Part shown: piece by piece, positions 49,570 through 58,630 of the stretch
Layout of the letters: every line of letters starts with the position of its first letter
Position numbering within the stretch: position 1 is the stretch's first letter
DNA from: Massilia sp. Leaf139
Lineage (GTDB): Bacteria; Pseudomonadota; Gammaproteobacteria; Burkholderiales; Burkholderiaceae_D
Direction: 5' to 3'
Assembly: GCF_001424165.1 (NCBI RefSeq)
Contig: NZ_LMOJ01000024.1
Span: 1,231 to 65,230 of the forward strand
Length of the DNA: 64,000 nt
The notes under the pieces: generated by a model
The model's input: only the letters and a program-made list of their open reading frames with translations
The model's database searches: none
Told to the model about the DNA's origin: nothing
Position numbers and translations under genes: made by a program

Positions 49570-50640
49570 TCAATCCTTACGCCGCTTGAGCCTTCTGCTC
49601 ACCGTTTTCATCACGCTGAACATCCAACTCCCCGCCAGCGCCTTGCGCACCTGGCGCGCCGTCGCCGCATCCCCGCGCGCATCGCGCGTCAGGATCGTGC
49701 CGTTCTCCATCGCCTGCAACACCTGCTCCGCCGGGTGAAAAAGGCTTTCCAGGAAAATCGCCTTCACGCGTGCCCGCGCCGTCTGCCCTTCGCTCCACGA
49801 CAGCTGGAACGAATTCTTGACGATCCCGATATAGAAATAGCAGGCCATGACGTCGACCAGCATGCGTACCTGGTCGCTGACCGCGTGCGCTTCCATGCCG
49901 CGGCGCACGTCGAGCAGGGCGGTGGCAAAGTCGACGCACCAGGACGGCGAAACGGCCTTGGTGATGCTGGCCGCATGCTGGCGGTAGTCGATGATCGGGC
50001 GCGCCAGGTGGTACAGCGAATCGCAGTCGGCCAGCAGGCGCGACAGGGTCGAGACGTCCTCGTAGACGCGCCCCGGCGGGAACAGCGGCTGCGGCTGGCG
50101 CAGGTAGATCGCGCGCCGGAACACGTTGGCCCAGACATAGGTGTGGCGGTCGGCGAAGAAGGTCTGCAGGATCGCGTCGCGCTCGCGCAGCAGGACGCCC
50201 GCCGGATAGCCGAGCGTGACAAGGCGGCGCGCGTCGCCCTTTTCCGGACGCCAGGCATTGAAGTCGCAGGCGATCACGTCCGGATGGTGCTCGCCGACGA
50301 CGGCGTCGAGCGCGGCCAGCATCCCCGGCAGCAGCAGGTCGTCGGCGTCGACGAAGACGATGTATTCGCCGCGCGCTTCGAGCAGGCCGCGGTTGCGCGC
50401 GCTCGAGACGCCGCCGTTCGGCTGGCGCACGAGATTGACCGCGCAGGCCGGATGGCGCGCGGCCGCTGCCTCGACCAGGTCGGCAGTCGCGTCGCGCGAG
50501 CCGTCGTCGATCACGATCAATTCGTGCGCCGCGCCCATCTGCGGCAGGATCGCGTCCAGGCAGTCTTCGATAAATCCGGCGGCGTTATACGCCGGGACGA
50601 TGATCGACAAGGTGGGCATCGGCCCCGGCGTCGTGTGCAT
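49570..50640 (-). CDS. GT2 glycosyltransferase (LPS core type)
   Basis: 356 aa. LSIIVPAYNAAGFIEDCLDA, LIVIDDGSRDAT, GVSSARNRGLLEARGEYIVF and VDADD give a canonical GT-A fold with the DxD metal site. A C-terminal helical region of about 120 residues follows. It overlaps the upstream gene by 56 bp on the same strand, so the pair and the O-antigen ligase gene form one operon. The sugar transferred cannot be told. Confidence 0.88.
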   Translation of the reverse strand: MHTTPGPMPTLSIIVPAYNAAGFIEDCLDAILPQMGAAHELIVIDDGSRDATADLVEAAAARHPACAVNLVRQPNGGVSSARNRGLLEARGEYIVFVDADDLLLPGMLAALDAVVGEHHPDVIACDFNAWRPEKGDARRLVTLGYPAGVLLRERDAILQTFFADRHTYVWANVFRRAIYLRQPQPLFPPGRVYEDVSTLSRLLADCDSLYHLARPIIDYRQHAASITKAVSPSWCVDFATALLDVRRGMEAHAVSDQVRMLVDVMACYFYIGIVKNSFQLSWSEGQTARARVKAIFLESLFHPAEQVLQAMENGTILTRDARGDAATARQVRKALAGSWMFSVMKTVSRRLKRRKD

Positions 50641-51466
50641 GTTCTTTCAATCCTTTGACGGCTTGCGTCGTCTTGTTGGCGAGCCGTTCGAGGACGAGCT
50701 GCTTGTTGCTGTTGGCCTGGTCGCGCTGGGCTTCGCGGTGCCACAGGTGGAACACTTCGGTGGCGTAGGCACCGTCCTTGCGCAGCACGCCGGCATGGAA
50801 CAGGCGCACGACAATGTCGGCATCCTCGTGGCCCCAGCCCTTGAAACTCTCGTCGAAGCCGTTGATGCGATCGAGGTCGCTGCGCCAGAATGCCATGTTG
50901 CAGCCCTTGATGCGGCGGAAGCTGAAGCGGGGCCGGCGCCGGCCCAGGTCGGGCAGCTTGACCAGCAGCGGCGCGGCCTTGTTGATGCCGCCCTGGCCGC
51001 GCACGCGCAGCGTCTCCATCAGGCCGAGCGCCTGCAGGTCGAGGCCTTCGGCCAGCACGCGCGCGCTGAAGGCCTGGTTCAGGAGAATGCGGCTGCCGGT
51101 CACCATGAAGCCCGGTTCGGCCAGCTGGCGGTGGCGCGCCACGAAGTCGCCCTGGGGCACGCAGTCGCCGTCCATCGCGATGACATAGGCGCCAGTCGAC
51201 GCCAGGATGCCGCGGTTGCGCGCCATCGCCAGGCGGAAGCCGTCGTCGGGCTGCCAGACGTGGCGCATCGGCACCGGCGAACGCGCGATCAGCTCGGCCA
51301 CCAGCGCGCGCGTGGCCTCGCGCGAGCCGTCGTCGGCGATGATGATCTCGAAATTGCGGTCGCTCTGGCGAAAGCAGCCTTCGACCACGGCCTGCAGGGC
51401 TTCGGGCCAGTTGTAGGTCGCGATGACCAGGGAAATGCGGGTGGAAGCGGCGGTGTCGTTGTCCAT
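50585..51466 (-). CDS. GT2 glycosyltransferase with GT7C-type end
   Basis: 293 aa from ATG 51466; the open frame reaches 51580 but the extension is unlikely. ISLVIATYNWPEALQAVVEG, IIADDGSREAT and AMDGDCVPQ set the GT-A fold. GCNMAFWRSDLDRINGFDES, then GWGHEDADIVVRL, is the galactosyltransferase-type C-terminal motif common in LPS-core GT2 enzymes. It lies between waaL and another GT2 gene on the same strand, starting 26 bp after waaL ends. Confidence 0.88.
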   Translation of the reverse strand: MDNDTAASTRISLVIATYNWPEALQAVVEGCFRQSDRNFEIIIADDGSREATRALVAELIARSPVPMRHVWQPDDGFRLAMARNRGILASTGAYVIAMDGDCVPQGDFVARHRQLAEPGFMVTGSRILLNQAFSARVLAEGLDLQALGLMETLRVRGQGGINKAAPLLVKLPDLGRRRPRFSFRRIKGCNMAFWRSDLDRINGFDESFKGWGHEDADIVVRLFHAGVLRKDGAYATEVFHLWHREAQRDQANSNKQLVLERLANKTTQAVKGLKEHAHDAGADAHLVDHRPGV

Positions 51467-51492
51467 GTGTGCTGCGGGGGCGGGAAAGACGC

Positions 51493-52740
51493 TTATTGTG
51501 CAGCGCCGCGCCGCGCGGCGCAATGCGCATACAAGGCGCCGGCCAGCAGCAGGAACCAATAGGCCTCGGTCGGATCCCACAGCAGGCTGTTGAAGAGCGA
51601 GGTCACGCCATACACCGCTACCAGCAGCGCCAGCGCATCGTAGGTCTGGTCGCGCCGGTACAGCGCGGCGCGGCCGATCGCCCCCAGCAGCGCGAAATAC
51701 AGGCCGACGCCGATCAGCCCAAACTGCACCGCCATCAGCAGCGGTTCGCTGTGCGGCTGGTGGCGGGTTTTCTGTTCCTGCGGCGAACCGGCCCAGATGC
51801 GCTGCGCCACGGGCGCGAAGACCTCGGAGAAGGAGCCGGTGCCGTAACCGAGCAGGGGGCGGTCGATCACGGCCTGGACGCCGGTCTCGATAAAGCTCAT
51901 GCGCAGTCCATTCGGAGACGCCGCGTTGTCGCTGGTGACTTCCGTCACCAGCAGATCCATGCGGGTCTTGAAGTTGGGCGACACGAAGTAGACGCCGGCA
52001 AACATCACCGACATGGCGGCGGCGACCAGGACGCTGCGCAGCATGGTGACGCGCCCACGCAGCAGGTAGACGGCGAACAGCCCGATGAACAGTCCGACAT
52101 AGCCGGTGCGGCCGTTACCCATCAGGATGGGCGCGCCGAAATACAGGCCTGCAACGATCCAGGCCAGGCGCGCGCGCGTGTCCTTCTGATAGGTCGCCAG
52201 TAGAAAGGAGGCGCAGGCTGTGAACGAGAGCAGGATGCCGGTGGTGATGTGGTTGCGGAAGGCATAGGGGTCGCTCATGTCGCCCACGCGCCACCAACCC
52301 AGATCGGAGGTCGGCATGCTGTCGAGCCAGACCAGGTAGAGCGAAGTCGCCAGCACCCCGCATCCCGCCAGCGACCAGCGCAGCACGCGCGCGGGCAGCG
52401 CAGGCGCGCGCCAGCACAGGCAGACTGCCAGCGGCAGCACCAGCAGCTTGGTGTACTTGCGCATGCCGTCCTGTACCTCGTCCGGCGGGGCGATCGACCA
52501 GGTGCTGCCGGCCAGTACCAGCGCCAGCAGGGCCAGGGCCAGCAGCGCGGCCGGCGTGCGCAGCGGCTGCGCCAGCGAGCGGTCGGCAACGAGGGCCGCC
52601 ACGAAGACGATCAGGGTCAGCCCGACGAAGACATTGGTCAGCGCGGTCGAGAACGGAATGCTGAAGGCGGCCAGCAGCAGCAACTGGCGCGCGGCGCGCT
52701 CGATGCGGCCGCCGGCGGCGGGGGAGGACGGGTACTGCAT
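51493..52740 (-). CDS. waaL: O-antigen ligase family protein
   Basis: 415 aa with about eleven membrane helices. A large periplasmic loop between late helices holds RPLLGYGTGSFSEVF and the KTRHQPHSEPLLMAVQFGLI stretch, where the conserved His of Wzy/WaaL ligases sits. WaaL moves finished O chains from undecaprenyl diphosphate to the lipid A-core. First gene of the waaL-GT2-GT2 operon and divergent from msbA by 184 bp. WaaL versus Wzy polymerase cannot be settled by sequence alone. The core-locus context favours ligase. Confidence 0.8.
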   Translation of the reverse strand: MQYPSSPAAGGRIERAARQLLLLAAFSIPFSTALTNVFVGLTLIVFVAALVADRSLAQPLRTPAALLALALLALVLAGSTWSIAPPDEVQDGMRKYTKLLVLPLAVCLCWRAPALPARVLRWSLAGCGVLATSLYLVWLDSMPTSDLGWWRVGDMSDPYAFRNHITTGILLSFTACASFLLATYQKDTRARLAWIVAGLYFGAPILMGNGRTGYVGLFIGLFAVYLLRGRVTMLRSVLVAAAMSVMFAGVYFVSPNFKTRMDLLVTEVTSDNAASPNGLRMSFIETGVQAVIDRPLLGYGTGSFSEVFAPVAQRIWAGSPQEQKTRHQPHSEPLLMAVQFGLIGVGLYFALLGAIGRAALYRRDQTYDALALLVAVYGVTSLFNSLLWDPTEAYWFLLLAGALYAHCAARRGAAQ

Positions 52741-52924
52741 CTGGTTTCCTTATGGGAGGCGGCGCCGGCGGACCGCGTCGAGGCCGGCGGCAAAATCCCG
52801 TGCATTGTACCTTAGACAATTCGCGTTCCGCCCCCTGGCCAGGCGTCACCGCACCCGGGCGCGAGTATGCGAAAATGGCGAGCTGACCGTGGTGCCAGGC
52901 CGGTCCGGATTCCCGCGGCGGCGC

Positions 52925-54700
52925 ATGCGGCCGCCTCAGCAAGCGCAAAGCGAAAGCGAAAAGAGCAAATTGGATAACAGTGTCATCGTCAAGCGCCTGT
53001 GGGCGTTCATCAAACCCTACCGTTCGCGCGCCTACATGGCGCTGCTGGCGATGGCGCTTACGGCGGCGACCCAGCCGCTGCTGGGCAAGGCCTTGCAGCT
53101 CTTGCTGGACAAGGGCTTCAAGAACAAGGTCGAATTCTCCCTGTGGTGGATCCCGGGCATCCTGATCTCGATTTTCGTCCTGCGCGGAATCGGCACCTTC
53201 GCCACCGCCTACCTGAACAACTGGGTCATCAGCCGTGTGCTCAACGACCTGCGCGCGAAACTGTTCGACCGCCTGCTGCGCCTGCCGGCGGCGCGCTTTC
53301 ATGAAGAGTCGACCGGCAAGATCATCAACACCGTGATCGGCGACGTGCGCCAGGTGGTCGACATGATCAACTCCGTCTTCATCGCCTGCGTGCGCGACAC
53401 CCTGGTCGTGATCGGCCTGCTCGGCACGCTGCTCTACCTGAACTGGCGCCTGACCCTGGTCGCCGTCGTCGTCATGCCGCTTACCGCCGTCATCGTGCGC
53501 ACCACGACCAAGCGCCTGCGCCACCTGCACCGCGAGAACCAGCGCGTGACCGCCGAGATGACGCAGGTGGTCGAAGAAGCGGCGCGCGGCCACCAGGTGA
53601 TCCGCGTCTTCTCGGGCGAGCGCTACGAGCGCCAGCGCTTTGACACCCGCAGCGAAGCGCTGCGCGGCTTCTCCCAGCGCAGCACGGTCGCCTTCGCCGC
53701 CACCGCGCCGGTGACCCAGATCGCCACCTCGATGACGCTGTCGCTGGTGATCGTGCTGGCCATTCGCGCCAACATGACGGTCGGCGAATTCACCCAGTTC
53801 GTGACCATGATGCTGATGCTGCTCACGCCCCTGAAGTCGCTGGCCGAAGTGAACGGCCCGATGCAGCGCGGGATTGCCGCCGCCGAAACCGTGTTCGAGA
53901 TGATCGACTCGCCGGTCGAGGAAGACACGGGCACGCGCGAACTGACCAAAGCCACCGGCCACCTGCGTTTCGAGAACGTCGTGTTCCGCTATCCGAACGC
54001 CGCCAATCCGGCGCTGCAGGACGTCACGCTCGACATCCAGCCGGGCCAGACGGTGGCCCTGGTGGGCGTCTCGGGCGGCGGCAAATCCACTTTTGTGAAC
54101 CTCGCCACCCGCTTCTACGACCCGGAAGGCGGGCGCATCCTGCTCGACGGCGTGCCCTACCGCGACATCAAGCTGACCAGCCTGCGGGCCCAGCTGGCGA
54201 TGGTGAGCCAGAACGTGGTGCTGTTCGACGACACGCTGGCGGCCAACATCGCCTATGGCGTCGAGCGCATCGACTACGAGCGCCTGGCGGCCGCAGTCAA
54301 AGCCGCGCACCTGACGGATGTGGTGGCGCGCCTGCCGGACGGCGTCGAATCGATGATCGGCGAGAACGGCATGCGCCTGTCGGGCGGCCAGCGCCAGCGC
54401 GTGGCGATCGCGCGCGCGATCTACAAGGACGCGCCGATCCTGATCCTCGACGAGGCGACGTCGGCGCTGGACAACGAATCCGAACGCGCCGTGCAGGCGG
54501 CTCTCGACACCCTCATGGCGGGGCGCACCACGATCGTGATCGCGCACCGCCTGTCGACCATCGAGCGCGCCGACCGCATCGTGGTGATGGAAGCGGGCCG
54601 CATCGTCGAGCAGGGCACGCACGAGGCGCTGCTGGCGCAGGGCGGCATGTACGCCAACCTGTACCGCCTGCAGTTCGCAGCCGCGACGGAGCAGGGATGA
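52925..54700 (+). CDS. msbA: Lipid A export ABC transporter, MsbA type
   Basis: 591 aa from ATG 52925; a TTG at 52970 giving MDNSVIVKRLWAFIKPYRS fits MsbA alignments better and has GAAAAGAGC upstream. Six membrane helices (LLGKALQLLLDKGF in the first) are fused to an ATPase with Walker A GVSGGGKSTFV, signature LSGGQRQRVAIARA and LILDEATSALD. The homodimer flips lipid A-core across the inner membrane. It overlaps waaF by 4 bp. Confidence 0.9.
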   Translation: MRPPQQAQSESEKSKLDNSVIVKRLWAFIKPYRSRAYMALLAMALTAATQPLLGKALQLLLDKGFKNKVEFSLWWIPGILISIFVLRGIGTFATAYLNNWVISRVLNDLRAKLFDRLLRLPAARFHEESTGKIINTVIGDVRQVVDMINSVFIACVRDTLVVIGLLGTLLYLNWRLTLVAVVVMPLTAVIVRTTTKRLRHLHRENQRVTAEMTQVVEEAARGHQVIRVFSGERYERQRFDTRSEALRGFSQRSTVAFAATAPVTQIATSMTLSLVIVLAIRANMTVGEFTQFVTMMLMLLTPLKSLAEVNGPMQRGIAAAETVFEMIDSPVEEDTGTRELTKATGHLRFENVVFRYPNAANPALQDVTLDIQPGQTVALVGVSGGGKSTFVNLATRFYDPEGGRILLDGVPYRDIKLTSLRAQLAMVSQNVVLFDDTLAANIAYGVERIDYERLAAAVKAAHLTDVVARLPDGVESMIGENGMRLSGGQRQRVAIARAIYKDAPILILDEATSALDNESERAVQAALDTLMAGRTTIVIAHRLSTIERADRIVVMEAGRIVEQGTHEALLAQGGMYANLYRLQFAAATEQG

Positions 54701-55722
54701 GCGAACGCACCCTCGTCATCTCGCCCAACTGGATCGGCGACGCCGTGATGGCGCAGCCGCTGCTGCAGCGTCTGAAGGAACGGCATCCGGAGCGTCCCAT
54801 CGACGTGCTGGCGCCGCCCTCGGTCGCGCCGGTGTGGCGCGCGGCGAGCGAAGTCGACACCGTGCTGGAAACCCCGTTCAAGCACAAGGCGCTGCAGCTG
54901 CGCGAACGCTGGAAGTATGCGCAGGTGCTGCGCGCACGCGGCTATGCCGACGCGTACGTGCTGCCGAACACCCTGAAATATGCGCTGATTCCCTGGCTGG
55001 CCGGGATCCGGCGCCGGGTCGGCTACAAGGGAGAGATGCGCTACGGCCTGGTGAACGTGATGCATCACGACGATACGCCGCCGCGCCCGATGGTGCCGTT
55101 CTATGCCGCGCTGGCGCTGGCGCCGGACGCGCCCCTGCAGCCGGCGCCGCGGCCGCGCCTGCAGGTAGCCCATGAACGCATCGAGGCCGCCTGCGCACGG
55201 CATGGCGTCGAAGCCGGACGCACCCTGGTGGTGTTCGCGCCGGGCGCCGAATTCGGTTCGGCCAAGCGCTGGCCGCCGCGCCACTTCGCGGCGCTGGCGC
55301 AAGCCATCCTGGCCCAGGACGGCGGCGCCCAGATCGCGCTGCTCGGGTCGCCCAAAGACCGCGAGACCTGCGACGAGGTGCTGGCGCTGGCCGGCGCGGC
55401 CGCGGCCTCGATGCTGAACCTGGCGGGCCGCACCCAGCTCGACGAGGCGGTCGCGCTGATCGCGCGCGCCGGCGCCGTCGTGGCCAACGATTCCGGCCTG
55501 CTGCACATTGCCTCCAGCCTGAACCGACCGGTGATCGCGTTGTATGGCCCGACCGATCCGGATCACGCGCCGCCGTTTTCGGACATGGCGCGCGCGCTGT
55601 CGCTACGCATCGAGTGTTCGCCGTGCAGGCAGCGTGAATGCCCGCTGGGGCATCACAATTGCATGGAGCAGATGGAAGCGCCGCTGGTGTGGCGTGAGTT
55701 GCGGCCGATGTTGGTGCGATAG
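54697..55722 (+). CDS. waaF: Lipopolysaccharide heptosyltransferase II
   Basis: 341 aa. LVISPNWIGDAVMAQPLLQR at the start, AEFGSAKRWPPRHFAALAQA and NDSGLLHIASSLNRPVIALY, then GPTDPDHAPP, are signature segments of the GT9 enzyme that adds the second L-glycero-D-manno-heptose to the inner core. The ATG overlaps the msbA stop. A perfect REP hairpin follows the stop within 30 bp. Confidence 0.93.
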   Translation: MSERTLVISPNWIGDAVMAQPLLQRLKERHPERPIDVLAPPSVAPVWRAASEVDTVLETPFKHKALQLRERWKYAQVLRARGYADAYVLPNTLKYALIPWLAGIRRRVGYKGEMRYGLVNVMHHDDTPPRPMVPFYAALALAPDAPLQPAPRPRLQVAHERIEAACARHGVEAGRTLVVFAPGAEFGSAKRWPPRHFAALAQAILAQDGGAQIALLGSPKDRETCDEVLALAGAAAASMLNLAGRTQLDEAVALIARAGAVVANDSGLLHIASSLNRPVIALYGPTDPDHAPPFSDMARALSLRIECSPCRQRECPLGHHNCMEQMEAPLVWRELRPMLVR

Positions 55723-55748
55723 ACGTCCGGGTAAGTTAAGACACGAAA

Positions 55749-55777
55749 AACGCGTGGGCACCCCGTGCCCACGCGTT
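55749..55777. repeat. REP-like hairpin, 13-bp perfect arms
   Basis: AACGCGTGGGCAC (55749-55761) pairs with GTGCCCACGCGTT (55765-55777) around a CCC loop. The core is the same CGTGGGCAC as in the 49.4-kb pair, without the GTAG head. It lies between convergent genes and may end both transcripts. Confidence 0.75.
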
Positions 55778-55836
55778 CGTACATCAAATTGCCCGTAACG
55801 CATAACGCGGACGCGCGGCCCGGCGTTACGCTTCGA

Positions 55837-58098
55837 TCAGCTCGCGTAATGCGCCGCTTCCCCCACCATCTCGCCATCGTCGACCGCATGTTCTTCGAGC
55901 GCCTTGAGGTAGCGACCCAGCGCATCTTCGAGCGAGGGCAATAGCATGCCGCGTTCGCTGCCCAGCGCCGAGTATTGCGGACGCACCGCCACATAGCCCA
56001 GCTCCGTCGCCGGCCGTTCTTCCAGCGTGCGCGCCTCGATGCCGGCCACTTCACAGGCCTTGCGCGCCAGTTCGGCCCAGGTCACGGCCTGGCCGTTGGT
56101 GAGATGCCAAATGCCGCGTTCGCGGTCGATCAGCAGATCCAGGCTGACGTTGACCAGATCCGGCACATAGGTCGGCGTCACCACCAGGTCGTTCGAGGCC
56201 GTGAACGGCCGGCCGGACTTCATGGCGGCCAGGGCCTGGGTGACGAAGTTGTGCTTGTCCCATGGGCCGAAGAAGGAACTGGTGCGGATGACCAGTGCCT
56301 GCGGATCGGCTTCCAGCACGCGGCGTTCGGACTCGGCCTTGCTGCGGCCATACACGCCCAGCGGCGCCACCCCATCGGATTCGACATACGGCGTGTCCTT
56401 CGCGCCGTCGAACACCAGGTCGCTGGAGAAGGTCATGAAGCGCAGCGCGTGGCGGATGCAAGCCAGGGCCAGGATGGTCGGGCCGTGCGTGTTCCCGTCC
56501 ATGCAGCCGTCGATGTCGCGCTCGGCCTCGTCGACGCGCACGTAGCCGCCGGCGTTGATGATCGCCCAGGGCTTGAAGCGCTGGATCGCCGCTTCGACCG
56601 AGGCCGGATCGGTGATGTCCATCTCTTGGCGCGTGAGCACGTGATGGGCCAGGTTGCGCTTTTCGCAGATGCGCGCGAAGGCCGAGCCGAGGGTGCCGGT
56701 GGCGCCCGTGATCAGGATCGGCTGCACATGGTTCGACTTGAACTGCCCGCGCACCGCGATGTCGGCCACCGCCGTCCGCGTCGCCACCGGCTTGCACAGG
56801 AAGCGGCCCGGCCGGCGCCACCAGCCCTGGCCCTGCAGCACAGGGTGCGTCAGCGGACGGCCGCTGGCCAGTTCGCGCATCAGGGTGGCAACCGCCGTCG
56901 GGCGCGGAACCGGCCCGCGCACGTCGAACGGGCCCGGTTCGTAGTAGCCGCGGCATTCGGTGACCAGGCAGTTCCAGTCGTAGGAGCCGAGCAGGGCCCA
57001 GACCGTGACGGCACGGATGTCGGCGCCGGCGGCCTTGGTCTTGCGGGCGGCATTCCAGATCTCGAGCAGCCAGCGCATCTGGTCTTCGCGGTTGGCGTCG
57101 ATGTGGGCCTCGGTGACCGCGATCGGCAGGCCGTAGCGATCCCAGGTTTCCTGCAGCAGGGGCCCGATGCCAGGCGTCGGCGTGGCCAGGGCGCGCGGGG
57201 TCTCGATGTCGGCGTGAACGTGGCCGTCGTACGCGTGGACACGGTCCTGCGGATAGCGTTCGGTACGGTGATCGAGCCAGCGCTCGCTGGTAGCGTAATA
57301 GTTGGCGCCGATGATATCGGGCGGGCAGCTGTTCTCGCGGAACCAGAGCAGCTCGTCGCAGGTGGCGCCGGACTCCAGCAGGTAAGTCCACAGCGCATGC
57401 TGCGGGTCGACTTTCCCGCACAGGATGTCCCAGGCCAGCCAGCGCCGCTCGTTGAAGAAGTTCGCCAGCCACGCCATCTCGGGCGTGCTGTAGGTTTTCG
57501 ACAGGTCGTCGGTCTGTACCAGCTTGGCATCCGGGTTGACGGCGCGAATGGCGCGCATCGACAGCACGGTTGCCTTGCATTGATTGAGCAGGGCGCGCAC
57601 GAAGGTCGTGTGGCTCTTTCCATGCGGGTACCAGACGCCGGCCAGACCGGAGAAGCGCGCTGTCGTCAGGATTTCGTTGACGGGGGTGTAGTACTCGACC
57701 CACGGATAGCGCTGGGCTACCGCGCCGGCGTACTCGGCGAGCTTTTCGGGAAAGGCTGGATCGACCAGGCTTGTATGTTCAGGGCCGCTCCCATGGTGGA
57801 TCAGGCCGACGATCGGCGTGACCCCGAGGCGTTGCAGCGCGGGCAGGCGCGCATCGGCCCACGACCAGTCGGCATGCTCGATGCCGGTCGGCGCGGTGCG
57901 CTCCCACAGCACCGGATAGCGGATCGCTTTGATACCGAGCGAGGCGAAGCGCTCGATGTCCTCCACGCGGTCTGCGTGGCCGTTGCGTTCCATCTGGCTG
58001 AAGTAGTTGTCGCGTACGCGGTTGACTGTACATTCGAGTCCGCCCCAAAGCGCCAGCTCGGGTGCGGTATCTGGCTGGATTTGCTTACTGATGTTCAT
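55837..58098 (-). CDS. GH1-like glycosidase fused to RmlD-like dTDP-sugar reductase
   Basis: 753 aa. Residues 1-410 form a TIM barrel of the GH1 superfamily: WVEYYTPVNEILTTARFSGL has the acid/base Asn-Glu and LPIAVTEAHID the candidate nucleophile Glu. From about 460 (PILITGATGTLGSAFARICE) to the end is an extended SDR of the RmlD type, with MDITDPASVEAAI, WAIINAGGYVRVDEAERDID and YGRSKAESERRVLEA (active Tyr/Lys). RmlD normally makes dTDP-rhamnose from the 4-keto sugar. Residue identities suggest both domains could be active. The joint substrate is unknown. It converges on waaF and is divergent from a small gene. Confidence 0.8.
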   Translation of the reverse strand: MNISKQIQPDTAPELALWGGLECTVNRVRDNYFSQMERNGHADRVEDIERFASLGIKAIRYPVLWERTAPTGIEHADWSWADARLPALQRLGVTPIVGLIHHGSGPEHTSLVDPAFPEKLAEYAGAVAQRYPWVEYYTPVNEILTTARFSGLAGVWYPHGKSHTTFVRALLNQCKATVLSMRAIRAVNPDAKLVQTDDLSKTYSTPEMAWLANFFNERRWLAWDILCGKVDPQHALWTYLLESGATCDELLWFRENSCPPDIIGANYYATSERWLDHRTERYPQDRVHAYDGHVHADIETPRALATPTPGIGPLLQETWDRYGLPIAVTEAHIDANREDQMRWLLEIWNAARKTKAAGADIRAVTVWALLGSYDWNCLVTECRGYYEPGPFDVRGPVPRPTAVATLMRELASGRPLTHPVLQGQGWWRRPGRFLCKPVATRTAVADIAVRGQFKSNHVQPILITGATGTLGSAFARICEKRNLAHHVLTRQEMDITDPASVEAAIQRFKPWAIINAGGYVRVDEAERDIDGCMDGNTHGPTILALACIRHALRFMTFSSDLVFDGAKDTPYVESDGVAPLGVYGRSKAESERRVLEADPQALVIRTSSFFGPWDKHNFVTQALAAMKSGRPFTASNDLVVTPTYVPDLVNVSLDLLIDRERGIWHLTNGQAVTWAELARKACEVAGIEARTLEERPATELGYVAVRPQYSALGSERGMLLPSLEDALGRYLKALEEHAVDDGEMVGEAAHYAS

Positions 58099-58344
58099 GA
58101 GTGATACCTGCTTTGTTGAAGACAGGCTTAAGCCTAGCGGCCCTGCGCAGGCTGTTATGTGAATCGGCTAACATATAAGTGACATTTCGGACTAGTCCTA
58201 CTTTTTGTCTTCATATCCATTTCCTCTGCTAAATATCTGCTATCTTCCGCGAAATCGTGCGCTTCTGTTGGCTGCCGGAAGGCAGAATTATCGCATTGTT
58301 GTTACTTCAGCAATTCCGTCAAAATCACTTTGTGGAGCGGGCCT

Positions 58345-58581
58345 ATGTATATGGTGTATTGGACGATTATTGAGGAAACGGATTGCCGTCCGCATGCCCA
58401 GGGCTTCGGCACCGACGAAATGGTCAAGGCCATGGGCTTCATGGAGGATTTGCGGCGCCGCCAGCGCGAAGGCAAGGGCGTGCGCTTCATCACGATGTGC
58501 TCCGAGCACCCGGATGTGGTGGGGCATCCGGGCGTGGATGTAACGGGGCCGGACTATAACTGGAAGAAGCGGCGGCGGTGA
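58345..58581 (+). CDS. Small conserved hypothetical protein
   Basis: 78 aa from ATG 58345, with GGAGCG at 58332 as ribosome binding site. The sequence (MYMVYWTIIEETDCRPHAQG) has an alpha/beta pattern and a C-terminal GPDYNWKKRRR. It looks like a short ferredoxin-like fold without cysteines. A hairpin with an ATTTT tail spans its last codons and stop. Family function is not known to me. Confidence 0.65.
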   Translation: MYMVYWTIIEETDCRPHAQGFGTDEMVKAMGFMEDLRRRQREGKGVRFITMCSEHPDVVGHPGVDVTGPDYNWKKRRR

Positions 58582-58606
58582 GGGCGGAGCAGGCGCTTCT
58601 TCATTT
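58563..58606 (+). terminator. Terminator-like hairpin overlapping the small gene's stop
   Basis: GAAGAAGCG at 58563-58571 pairs perfectly with CGCTTCTTC at 58594-58602, followed by ATTTT. The loop is 22 nt. It may also end the opposite gene that stops at 58631. Confidence 0.5.
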
Positions 58607-58630
58607 TACGCTGCTGAAGTTGACTGCACT

